64,000 nt of DNA, taken from positions 219,219,045 through 219,283,044 of the forward strand of contig NC_135785.1 in NCBI RefSeq assembly GCF_051106095.1. The letters run 5' to 3'. The stretch is from Pogona vitticeps. Its lineage: Eukaryota > Chordata > Lepidosauria > Squamata > Agamidae. Positions 33,673 to 46,573 of the stretch are shown one piece after another; the stretch's first letter is position 1; the number at the start of each line of letters is the position of its first letter. The translations under genes were made by a program, and so were the position numbers. Below the pieces are notes generated by a model that saw nothing but the letters and a program-made list of their open reading frames with translations, ran no database searches and was not told the DNA's origin.

Positions 33673-34026
33673 GGGACGTGGTGGCGCTGTGGGCTAAACT
33701 GCAGAAGCCTGTGCTCAAGGGTCAGAAAACCAGCAGTTGTAAGATCGAATCCACGCAACGGAGTGAGCTCCCGTCGCTTTGTCCCACCCAGCTCCTCACC
33801 AAACCTAGCAGTTTGAAAGCATGTAAAAATGCAAGTAGATACAGTAAATAGGTACCACCCCAGTGGGAAGGTAAAACGGCGTTCCTTAGTCACGCTGGCC
33901 ACGTGTCAATGGAAACTGTCTTCTTCGGACAAGTGCTGGCTCTACAGCTTGAAAAATGGGATGAGCACTTCCCCCTAGAGTCGGACACGACTGGACTAAA
34001 AATGTCAAGGGGAACCTTTACCTTTT
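33673..34026 (+). mobile_element. Sauria-type SINE with 11-bp target-site duplication
   Basis: Head gacgtggtggcgctgtgggc, box B-like agatcgaatcc, middle 'gagctcccgtcgctt', end 'ggggaacctttacctt'. The duplication tagggccttag lies at 33662-33672 and 34027-34037. Both ends are intact. Confidence 0.93.
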
Positions 34027-34037
34027 TAGGGCCTTAG

Positions 34038-36224
<2,187 letters not shown>

Positions 36225-36434
36225 AAGCTGTTTGCAGTTTATGGTGCCCCTATGAATGTATGACCTCCAAAAGGTCCTATCATTAAACAGCCCTGTTCAG
36301 GCCTTACAGACTAAAGATCATGGCATCCATTATTGAGTCAATCCATCTCACTTCTTATTTCCTGCTACCTCCAACTTTTCCTAACATGTGTTGTCTTGTC
36401 CAGTCAGTCGTATCTTCTGTCTCAGCATAAGACC
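36225..36434 (-). mobile_element. RTE-clade LINE 3' fragment, minus strand
   Basis: The complement resembles the 3' part of the non-BovB RTE seen at 5145-5674: phrases like 'ctgtttgcagtttatggtgc', 'ctccaaaaggtcctatcatt' and 'gagtcaatccatctcac' belong to that family's 3' end. No frame survives. Confidence 0.6.
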
Positions 36435-38196
36435 GCTGTTCGTGCAAATCATGATGGATGTGGATAAATTATTGAAGGGTAGCTATTGAGCCACAACAGT
36501 TCTAGAAGATGGTGGTGGGAGAAGGTATTTCATAGGTGATAGCACTAACACCCAAGCTAATGTCTTTTAGTCCAGATATTTCCCTGAGATTCTGGAGAAT
36601 CACTAAACAGTGTAAAGCATGGTGGAAGCAATGGATCTGCCTGACTCAATATAAGGCATGGGAATATGTGAATACACGTTGCACCTATGTGTTCCCATGC
36701 AGGCAAGAAGTGGGAATGGGAAGAACAGGAGTCTATTGAGCTACACACTGGGCTATGCACATAGTGGCTCTACCTAGTCCAGAGTTCTCCAAACTGGAAA
36801 CCTCTGGATGCTTTGGACTGCTTATGCCCCTTATCCCCCACCAGTTTGCCAGGCTGTTTGGGGATTATGGGAGTGGCAATCCAGCACAGCTGTAGATTAC
36901 CAATTTAGAGCAAGGGGTCTTTGTCACTGACTGAAATTGTTGCAAAGACTATGGTGCTTTTCCTCTCCTTCTTCTTTCTCTCTTCCTACTGCTCCTCCAA
37001 TTCTGAGACTTACAAAAAACATCAGGGGGCCTGAATTCTTCACCAGATTCAGGACTCCACATGTTCGGACTCCTCCTAACTTGGTTCTTGAGAGAAGTAT
37101 GTGTGATAATCATCTGGCTTTTGAGTTCTCGCTGTTTTCAGGTGCTGACAGGATTAAGTAACTATGTGTTACCTTATTGTGAATCTTGGGGGTGAAAGTG
37201 ACTTCCACTTTTTCTTTACCAGAATGTTTGTTCCCAGATTCAGGCTAACTCCCCTCTGGGGAGGACATCCGTAGGGACAGTTCCTGTTTCCCTGCCCTCC
37301 CAGGCACTTGCCTTCCTGAGCCTGATATGATTGTTTCTCTGGGCACAGTGTAGAATATGCCAGCAAGGAACGGAAGCCTCTCATGCTTCAGCAATTCATT
37401 TTAAAGAAAGGGTTCTCGGACTTGGAAGCAGTTGAGCCTGTACTTTTCTCTTCCTGATATGGGATCCCAGCCATTCATACGCAATTAATCTCCATCTCAG
37501 CAGAACTGGCCAGACAGTCTCTGAATCATGGAAGAGGCCTTTCCGTGGGAATACAAGCTGCAGATTTTTGAAAGGGTGTAAGTACAACTGCCCTTGACTT
37601 TTGCAGTGGTAGCCTCGTGTTGCCCATACTTGGAGGTGCTAACCACAGTGTTAACAACCCTGCTGACTGGAAAGCACAAGGGGTCTTGTATATGAGATTT
37701 CAGATGTGTGTGACTAAGCTGGGCATGCATTCACAAACAAGAGCAAATATTTTGTCCTACTGTGACAAAATAAGACTCATCAGATAGTCTGAGAATAGTC
37801 AGCCACTGTGAGGACAGGCAATCACACTGCAATGTAGCTTATTCTAACCAGCGCCTTCTGGATGAGTTGGACAATAGCCCACGTCAAGTCTTTTTCTCCT
37901 TTACATATAGAGAAGCACCCAATTCATTTCAGAACAATTCTTCCATGTACTTCAAAACCTGCTCTATCAGTAACTTACAGACTCTACAAGAAGGGCATCA
38001 TTAGAACAAGGAATTCCTTAAGTGCCAAAAGATGTGTGGTTGTCATAGTACACATTTTCTCACTTCTCTGGTTTGCAAATTCGCTTCCTTATTTGTGTTT
38101 GGTCACCAGAAGGTAAACAGGGGCTTCATTTGCAAACCTGAATGCATAAGTATGACGTTTCTAATGATATAGTATTTGTATCATTTGAGCTTATGT
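36435..38196. other. intergenic with a worn hAT MITE-like piece
   Basis: Around 36785-36905 a weak fold-back resembles the hAT MITE family at 18085. Otherwise no gene or repeat was recognised. Confidence 0.4.
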
Positions 38197-38345
38197 GTGG
38201 GACTGTAGCTCAGTGGCAGAGCATATACTTTCCATGCAGCTCCTAGGTTTAATCCTCAGCATCTCAAGGAAAGACTCCTGTTTGAAAATGTAGAGAGAAT
38301 TTGCTAGTTATTTTAGATGGATCAACCATTTATATTGGCATCCCG
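38197..38345 (+). mobile_element. tRNA-Ala-derived SINE head, truncated
   Basis: The segment 'gactgtagctcagtggcaga' carries a tRNA box A and 'taggtttaatcctcagcatc' a box B-like motif. The pattern resembles tRNA-Ala followed by a SINE body ('aaagactcctgtttgaaaat', 'agatggatcaacc'). The acceptor stem does not pair, so it is not a working tRNA gene. Confidence 0.6.
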
Positions 38346-40294
38346 TGTTTTTTTTAAGTCACACCTCTTTTTCTTCCTTTAAACAGAGGTGGGAAATACA
38401 TGGTTCTCCAGATGTTGAATGGGAAGATCCAAGCATGTTAACTTCACTGAAGGGGGGGGAACACCCAGACCATTATGAAAACATAGTGAACAAAGTTAAA
38501 GGTTCCAGATCCCGCTCCAGATGGGTCTCTGTTTCTCTTAGATCAATCCCTCCAAGCTGGTATGGTTCAAATACATTGAACTACAGCTTTCATTGACCCC
38601 AGGTGGCATGCCCATTAACTACTCTAATCTGGTACTTGCTAAAACTTGGACTTCAACCTCCAGTCACTCTCCAACAACATGCTGGCTAGGGTTAATGGGG
38701 ACTAAAGTCCAACACAGGGCCAGTACATGTGGAAACATGCTTATAATACACAGTGTTTACAACAGATTTTTTTCACTCCCATGATCATTTACTGGCTCCC
38801 TCCATGAAAGACAAGACAGCATAAGTAATATATCTTTTTTCAAAAGGAATGTTAGGCGGGCTCCAGAGTGTTTGCATGATACAAAGTCATTGGTGCTGTT
38901 TTGCATGCCGTTCTGTTGCGTTGGCATCGAGTCCTGGATAAGGCTTATCCTCACATCCTCACAAGGGTGATGAATACTTTGTCCATGCCATCAGAATAGA
39001 CAGAAGTTATGCAGAAAGTCTCCACCAAGGTGTTGCTATGTGGAAAGACTCTGTGAACCACTAATCCCCAAAGATCAACACCTTGCAGTTCAGTTGTTGT
39101 TATCACAGAAACCCTCATTCCAGCTCTCAAAGCACCAATCACTTCTCAGGTGGTGGACTGGAGAGGAGAGAAGCTTGCTATAAATAGTTCTTACCTCTTT
39201 ATTTTGTAGGAATATGTTTCTTTTCTCTCCTAGGGCCCCTTCCTGCATTGCTATTTGAAGCTGAGGAATATTACTTGATTTTCAGCTATTATCCCTTCTT
39301 GTCCTAGATACTGCAGTCCTGTGCACACTGATCTAGGAGTAAGCCGTATTGAATAAAACCCCAACTTACTCTGTCCCTGTCTTTTCTCCTCTCAGCAACA
39401 GGAAAAACCCTCCAGCTAAGTCTGCCAGAGTATCCTCAGAGGCAGTGCCCTCTGGCACAAGTGGGCCTTCTAAGACTGGACCTCAGAGTATCCTCCTTAA
39501 TATGATGTTCAGCACTGGGAGGAATTATTAACAGTGTAGGCAGCCTAAAATTAGCAACAGAAATAGCAAAGAAAGCAATGCTGGAGGGTGGCCATTTTGG
39601 TGGGGAATGGCCAGCATTTTCAGCAGGGAAATCAGTGGCACACTGGGTGAGAAGATCCATGACTGCAGTGATAAGTTTGAACATAGGTTTTTGATCTGTC
39701 CCCAATATTTAGCTGAAGAGGACCATCAGAGCAACCAACAGTGTTTGAGGTGCAGTTGTAGGAAAATAATGAGATAGATTTGTTTCTGGAATCAACTACA
39801 AAACCCTGAATCTCCTTGAATTATTCAGCTTGCTCTGTCGTTTGTTTTCTTTATCTTTTCTGTTTGCTTTGTTGTTGTGTTTTTAAAATCCATATTTTAT
39901 TTTTTTAAATGTATCTTTTTAAGGATAACAAGGTCATAATGACCCCTGTCGTTGAGCCACTGCACTCCAGTCAGGGACCCAAAGCCATCACCCGGCCAAC
40001 TCCACCAACAATGAGGGTTGTAGAAGGTTTGCAAAAGCTGCTCTGCATAAGACTGGCAGAGATGCAAGAACACAGACAGAGAAGCTAGGGTGATACTGCC
40101 AGTTACAGGAGTTGGAGGAGGAGCCTAGGAAATGTGGCAGGAAATAATTTGCCCCTGGGGAATGAAGGATATAAAGAGGGCTCTACCGACAGAGAGGGTA
40201 GAAGGCAGGAGGACTGAGACAGAGGAAGAGAGGCAGGGTGCAGGAAAAGAGGAGGAGAAAGAAAAAGATCCACAGGAGGAAGAGGAGGTATAAG
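38346..40294. other. intergenic with worn repeats
   Basis: Around 39305-39370 lies one copy, in reverse, of an old reptile repeat (cagtcctgtgcacactgatc) that also appears at 50118-50215. A faint hAT MITE-like piece lies around 38570-38720. No gene was seen. Confidence 0.4.
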
Positions 40295-40395
40295 CAGCAG
40301 TGGGATTCAGCCGGTTCACCAGGTTCTACAGAACCGATACCTAATGTACTATCAGTTCTGCAGAACTGTTTGCTGGCCTGCTGAATCCCACCATG
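40295..40395. mobile_element. hAT-like MITE with inverted ends
   Basis: The ends gtgggattcagc (about 40300-40311) and gctgaatcccac (about 40380-40391) are exact reverse complements. The inside pairs 'ggttctacagaacc' with 'gttctgcagaac'. This matches a widespread reptile MITE pattern. The target duplication is not clear. Confidence 0.65.
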
Positions 40396-41280
40396 GGTGA
40401 CATCCCCTCCTTCCTCCACCATGCCTGTAGGATCTGGGGAAAGAAGGGGAAAGAGGAGCTGGCACACACACACAAAAATAGACGCCTCTCCCCCCTCCCT
40501 TGCAAGGCCTTCTTGCATTGCAGAGCAAGCGGGAGGAGGGCCCCGGTCTGGATTGCACGGTCTCTGGGGAGGAAGGCTTTTGTCTGGGTATTTTTTAAAA
40601 TATCTCTCTGCAACTCCTTAGCCCCCACCCCGGTCCTGGACCCCCAATTGCTGACCTCCTTGTCGGTCCTCTGGCAGGAAACTCGTGAGGAAGCCCGTCC
40701 ACCACCACCCCCCCGCAAAGTGGCCTTTCCCCCTTTGATAGCTCTCGGTTTTCCTGAATGGAAAGGGGGCAGGGTGGGAGGTGTGAGAACAAAGCAGGTG
40801 GCGGGAAGAAGCAGAAGGGGCAGAACCCCAATGGGGCAGAAACAGGAGAGGGGAGACCCTTGTGGGGGGCAAGAGAGCCTCTATATTCTTCCTCTTCCCC
40901 CCCATCAATAGGGTCTGCCAAGCATTTCACGGAAGCCCCCCCCCCCGCCACTTTCTCCTTCTTGGGGGGAGAGAAAGGGAACCCTTTGCCGCCCCCCCCC
41001 CAAAAAGGATGCCTTAAGGATCTGAGGAAAGAGGGGGTCTCCTGCAAAAAAGCACAGAAAGAGCCTGCGTGTCTTGCTGGGGAGGAGCCAGGATCGAGAC
41101 CACTCCAACTTCCCATCTACTCCCCTCCCAATTTACACCCCCTCAGAAAAGGCAGAGGAGGAACAGGACAAAATATAGTCGACGCCTCCCACCCACCCCT
41201 TGCAAAGCCTTCATGGATTGCAGATCAAGCGGGAGGAGGGGCAATCAAACAGCAATATGAAAATTGCAAAAGTGAGTGAA
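40396..41280. repeat. GC-rich block with a duplicated ~60-bp segment
   Basis: The stretch is rich in C-runs and G-runs and contains two similar segments, 40480-40540 and 41181-41240, sharing 'gacgcctc', 'ccttgcaa', 'gccttc', 'attgcaga' and 'caagcgggaggaggg'. It may be the inside of a larger element related to the MITE just to its left. Several long open frames on both strands here reflect base composition; none shows a known domain. Confidence 0.5.
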
Positions 41281-42469
41281 TATGAATCTGGCAGAAGGCA
41301 TCACAGCTCAGATCTCTAAGTGCCTACTGAGTCCCTAGTGGCTCAACCCTGTGAATGCAGCAGGTCTGACCATGTGCTGGTTTACAGAGATAACATTGTG
41401 TATGGAAATTGGCACAAATTTTGGAAGTACTTTTACAGAGACCTGCTGCTTACAAGCCACAGTTCAGTTTATCCACTCAGATGCCTTGTGTCTCCATAGA
41501 TATTCCACAACAATTTTGCACCACACCCTGAGAGTATATTGCACCATTACCCTTTGCTTTTCATCTGCCATCATCCTGCCCCAAGGCAGGCTTTCCTTCA
41601 AAAGCCACAGAAGCTTCAAACACTTTAAATAGCTTGTATCTCACAGCCTCATGTTGTGAATTTATTGACAAAAAACATGTAGTCCTATATACTCAGGGAT
41701 GAAAATCAAGATGTACTACTCAATAGTGAAAACTCCCCAAAGAATTTCTTGTTATCTTTCTTGTCTACCAGTTTACAGTCACAATACACTAAGATCGCAT
41801 ACAACATGGATTAAATCCTTGTGCTCTGAATAATGATATTCAACTACTGGTTTACTACCCTGCAATATTTTTTTCTGCCGTTGTCCTGTTAGATCATGCA
41901 TTCAAAATGGTTTTCTTGGTTTTCAGGTAGCATGAAGCATCTGGCTTCAGTCAGCAGACATTAAGGAAGAAGAAATGAACAAAAAATGAGAGTTAAGTGA
42001 TCTACTTCTTAACATGGCTACCTTCAAAGATCATGGAGGATGTGGCTAGTGTTTAAAAATATGTTGCAAAAGATTTTTCACCGTCCAGTATGATCAGCAT
42101 TTGAATACAGAGTTGTGGAGGACAGTGTCATCTCAACCTTGAACAAAAGAAAAAGAGGGGAGGGGAAGAGCCTTTCATGTGGGCTAGCAAAATTGTCTGC
42201 TTCACACCTCATCTCCCTTTTCTACAGCCTGCTAGAATGATAGCTGATGATGACAGCTGAGGGATAGGGGAGCCTTGAAGGAGCTGGAATTTTTATCAGA
42301 TTTTTGCAGGTAAAATGATCAGTGATGTGTTGCCCTCAGTCAAGGCCTCTTTAAGACTTGACAGAAGACTGTTGACAGTCTGTACCATCCAGGGCTATGA
42401 GCTCATCTACCGGACTGTTACACCCGTTGTGGCTTCATCCGGGGGTATCCTGAGATCTGTAGTCCGATA
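41281..42469. other. intergenic, no gene seen
   Basis: No recognisable feature. Confidence 0.4.
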
Positions 42470-42479
42470 AGGCATTTCC

Positions 42480-42674
42480 GGGCTCGCTGGATAGCTCAGT
42501 GGTTTAGGTAACTGGATGTGGCACCTCCAAGTAGAGGCAGCCCTGGGCAAGCTGCACAGATCCAGAATCCGCCTAGAAGAAGGGAATGGCAAACCACTTC
42601 TGAGTATTCTCTACCTGGAAAACCCTGAAAAGGGTCACCATAAGTCAGAATTGACTTGATGGAACATCATTATT
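42480..42674 (+). mobile_element. tRNA-derived SINE with near-perfect flanking duplication
   Basis: Head 'gctggatagctcagtggttt' (box A), then a body with 'ggcaaaccacttctgagtat' and the tail 'gtcagaattgacttgatgg'. The flanks aaggcatttcc (about 42469-42479) and aaggcacttcc (about 42675-42685) match at 10 of 11 bases. It is the same family as 61725-61973. Confidence 0.85.
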
Positions 42675-42689
42675 AAGGCACTTCCAGTT

Positions 42690-42840
42690 CTCTGTTGTAG
42701 TTCAGGAGAGTGCACTAGCACCCTCTAGCAAAGAATTTCAAGTATCTCACCAAACTACAAATCCCATGATTCCACAAGATGTGGCCATGACAGCTAACAT
42801 TCTATCAAACAGCTGTAACTGTACAGTTAATGATTCACTC
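42690..42840. mobile_element. decayed MITE
   Basis: Contains 'caccaaactacaaatcccat' and 'ttccacaagatgtggccatg', close to the repeat at 20865-21080, with a complementary left part (tctgttgtagttcagg). Confidence 0.5.
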
Positions 42841-42959
42841 AATGACAGCTAAAATTGCCCCAGAAGGCATAGATTATTGGGGGGGGATATCTACTCTTTA
42901 TTGATTCTATCAGCCAGGAAGAGGATTGAGTCAGGTATATTTATATTAATTAATTAAAT

Positions 42960-43205
42960 AAGAAGTATATATTTCATACTGTTTTCTTAGTAACATGTTT
43001 ATATTTTGTCTTTCTGCTAATGAACTCAAGTTGCCATACATGCTTGTCCTCCACACTTTATCCTCAAAACAACCCTCTCGGGTTTTTCAGGCTAGGAGAA
43101 CAAGGCTGGTTCAAGGTCATTCAGAGGACTTCATTGCTCATCGATGACTGGAATCTGGATATCCCAGGACCCAGGCCCTAACCACTACACTATACTGGCT
43201 CTCCT
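42960..43205 (-). mobile_element. MIR/CORE-like tRNA-derived SINE, minus strand
   Basis: The complement begins 'agccagtatagtgtagtggttag' (box A-like) and has a worn box B. It is followed by sequence like 'aatgaccttgaaccagc' and a 3' part ending near 'gagttcattagcagaaagac'. This pattern is common in amniote genomes. No duplication is visible. Confidence 0.55.
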
Positions 43206-45944
43206 TAGTCACTTTTTGCTTCTATCCACTTTCACCATCTAGACTTGACCACACTAGAAACTCTGCTGGCTTAAATCAGGGTGCACAGCCCATGGACTGC
43301 AGTACTCTCTGCAAGTTCTGTTGTCCAGCCACCTGGACTACAACTTGCCATTCATGGGGGAAAATACGTTCTGCATTGCCACTGCGGCCAGGAAGAGTAC
43401 TGGGATCATTGTTTTGTTACTGGCCATGGTGGCAGTAAAGCAATTTTCAAAGTAAGATCACTGAAGCAGGGAGGCTTTGGAGTTGTTCCTCCCCCAGTAA
43501 GGCCCAAGCAACTGGGTCCACATCTTCAACACTCCAAATGAAGGCATTAAGGCAGTAACCAGGGATCCCAAAGTATTGCAGAAGCTTTGGGTTTAACTAG
43601 ACCTTAAGGAAAATGTTTATTTCTTCTGTTTAAGTAATTTTCCATTTTATAACAGCTTTCACTCAGAGACATGCTTTAGCACTCATATTTGCAAATTAAG
43701 CTCATATGTACCTTCCATGGACTAAACCATAAAACGAAGCACGCTAAATACAGAATTCTTTGTGGAGCAAAATTGCAACAGACAATTCTCACCATCTGAG
43801 AGGTAATTTTTTCTACAAAAAAGTGCTAAATTTATTTATTTCAACCTTTACTAGGAGAGAATGTGAGTATGCATATCTGAGTGGAGATATGTGTGTGCAT
43901 GGCTATCAATGTACCAGCTGATACCACACTGTGGTCCTTGGGCCTAAAAATATTAAGCACCTCTGTCCTAAATCTATGCAGACAAGAAAACATTCCCTTA
44001 ATTGTTGTCAAATATCTGGAGCTCAGAAGTGTTAAGATCCCTTGAATGCATTGTTCTTATTGCCTATTGCGTAAAAAAAACTGAACAGGTTTCGTATTCT
44101 ATTTTGATGCCAAACAGCTGAAGACAGACTGAATTCTATGCTCTATACAAGAAACTGCTTTCCCTTTTACAAACACCCTAAAAGCAGCTTTACCTTGGAC
44201 CCCCAGCAAATGTGCTATCATATATCCTATTGGGTTCATGCAATCTGATACACCACCTATATCTGGGAGAGTGATTAACAACTGAGCATATTTAGTGCTA
44301 TCCTCTTTGAGGGCCCTGGTGCATTTTTAGAATGACAGACAATGCACAAAGGCTTACAGACCCCTTTGATCAGCTCCTGAACAGTTATTAACCATGTGCT
44401 CTCTATGCTAATCCAGCCATTTATTTCTATCTAAACTTCCATTCCAAATCAACTTACTTGCTTTCTCTGCAAGCCCAATCATTCCAGCTGTACAACATCA
44501 TTTGTGCTATAGTTTTGATGTAAATTAAGAAGCAATATTTGCAATAGAACCTTATGTATATTAAATCAAAGTTTAAAAATGGATTTTAAAGGAGTGGCAA
44601 TAATAAATGTTGCAACTCCTCTGAGCAGAAGTGGCAAGAACAGAGAAGGCAGAATAGAAAGATCTTTAAATGAGAAATGCAAAGGGTGCAGAATTTCAAA
44701 CTGACAGCAATGATGTTAGGAAGCCTAGTACATCTGTCAAAGCAAAGATGGGAAATGTGCCCCCAATAGGCTGCATGTTGTCCACAGAGCCTCCACTGTG
44801 GGCCCAAGCATCCTCCAATCCCATCTGCGGCCCCTACATACAAATCTTTACAAATTCCCTCCTCCTCAAAAGGCCCTTCACACCCTCAAAGGGCATGAGA
44901 TGATTTTCATTATATAGTTCCCCAACATGAGATGATTTTCATTATATAGTTCCCCAACAGCCAGCTTTAGAAGTTGCTTGTATCTGTATTATATATAGTC
45001 TTATAGGTATCTTATACTCCCTACACTTAGCAAAGTGTGATTGGAAGTTCTTTATACAGTAAATGCACTAAGATTTGGAGATGCAAGGAATAGCATGTAT
45101 GGGAAAATGGAAAATAATGAAGTCAAACCTTTCTCAGTACTTCCAAACGGTATGTCTGCAACCAGGATCCCATTAGATGTTTTCAGCTTTTCTTTTAAAA
45201 AAAGGAACAGCTGGACAATAAAACAAATTCCCTAGGGAACATGTTGACAACCATCAGCAAAAGTCCAGGAGTGAATAAAAAGACCAAGGTTTCTGTCCTT
45301 TTGTTTAGGATGATCAGATACCCCTCCAGAGAAAACCAGCTGCCACCATCTCATTTCCTTTCCAGGCCAGGAGCCTCCAATTCCACCCCAACAGCTCTTG
45401 CATTCTCTGCAGCTCTAGTCAGGAGATTCCACTGAGGATGGATGGTATTTTATCAGAACTATTAGGAGGTGAACCAGCAAGTGATAAGGAAGTGTTAAAA
45501 GTCAACAGGGACATGCTGCTGATGAAGAATGAAGCTGGGCTTCTGCTCTCTTGGCAGTCTGACATTCCGTAGCTTGATGTGTTCTGAAGGAAGCTTTCTC
45601 AAAGAACTCAATTCAAACTTATCCCTTCAGGGATGGGTTGGCATTATTTTTTTAAATCCAAAAAAATATAAAAAATTAAATTTCCATGTGTGGTTGGGTG
45701 TAGTTGGTGTTCACCAGAATCCTGTTACTTACACCCACAAGTGAAACTCTAAATATCACAATTTTCCAAGGTGAAATGCTTCTACTCAATAAGTAATCAC
45801 TTGTTTTTTTGGGTTGGATTTTTTGTCACACAGGTATTGCATAACTTGGCATGTGAGAAGAACAAGCACTGACTTCTTAACTGGCAGCAATTTGACACTA
45901 AAATTTACACCATTGGAGTTACATTGCCCACTTATCCTGGAACA
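43206..45944. other. intergenic, no gene seen
   Basis: Apart from the tandem duplication at 44894-44957 I recognise nothing. The short open frames show no known domain. Confidence 0.4.
44894..44957. repeat. perfect 32-bp tandem duplication
   Basis: The 32-bp unit starting catgagatgattttcatt and ending agttccccaa is present twice in immediate succession without any difference, so the duplication is recent or homogenised. Confidence 0.95.
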
Positions 45945-46573
45945 ACCACACGAGACGAGGTACATGGGTTAAATGTGGGCCACACTTTATTAATGTTAGT
46001 TCCATTTTCATGAACATGCCAATCTTCTGGGAAAATGGGGAGGGGGGTCGTGCTGTAGTGCGGATTCAAATTCTTTGCTAGGTATTAGGTTGGCTATCGC
46101 CCAGGTGCAAGGCTGGGCTCAGGCCTCAGTTATCCCTTCGTTATCGACCTGGAATAACTGACGGCCACAGAATTTTCCCCAGAGCCCTTCCTCCTCTCTG
46201 TGCCGTCCGGGGTCCGGGATTGTCCCCAGCGCATCTTGACCTCCCAGCACTGCGGTTGTGTGCCTGGGCATGCTACTGGTCAAGATGCGCTGGAATTTGT
46301 TGCCACTGCCCAAGAATCCAATATCCAGTACCTTTGAATCCGCACTACCCGCCACAGCCATGGGAATAGGCTCATAGAGGACAATGGGGAATCGCCCCTT
46401 TAAATGACCTCCGACTAGCCCACACCCCCTTGGCCATCCTTGGGTTCCACCCCTCAATGTCACGCGCGTTAATCCAGGCAAGTCGGCAAAGCCACGCCTC
46501 GATAATTGGATCCCTTCGGTCTCTCTATCGGCGTGACCATTGGCATTAAGCATGTATAGGATTCTGGCTGTCA
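45945..46573 (-). mobile_element. possible solo LTR or other retroelement end, minus strand
   Basis: This segment of about 630 bp is much richer in CpG than its surroundings. On the minus strand it begins near TGACAGCCAGAATCC and carries an AATAAAG poly(A) signal shortly before its end (gtctcgtgtggttgttcc). That layout resembles an LTR of an endogenous retrovirus or related element. There are no coding parts and no target duplication I can confirm, so another origin such as a non-autonomous element is possible. If it is an LTR it is a remnant only. Confidence 0.35.

Noticed and set aside
38197-38270. tRNA-Ala-like sequence
   Set aside because: The acceptor stem does not pair and a SINE body follows, so it is a SINE head and not a tRNA gene.
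40393-41279. Several 110-173 residue open frames on both strands
   Set aside because: All overlap one another in C/G-run sequence and are rich in Pro, Gly and Arg; they are compositional.
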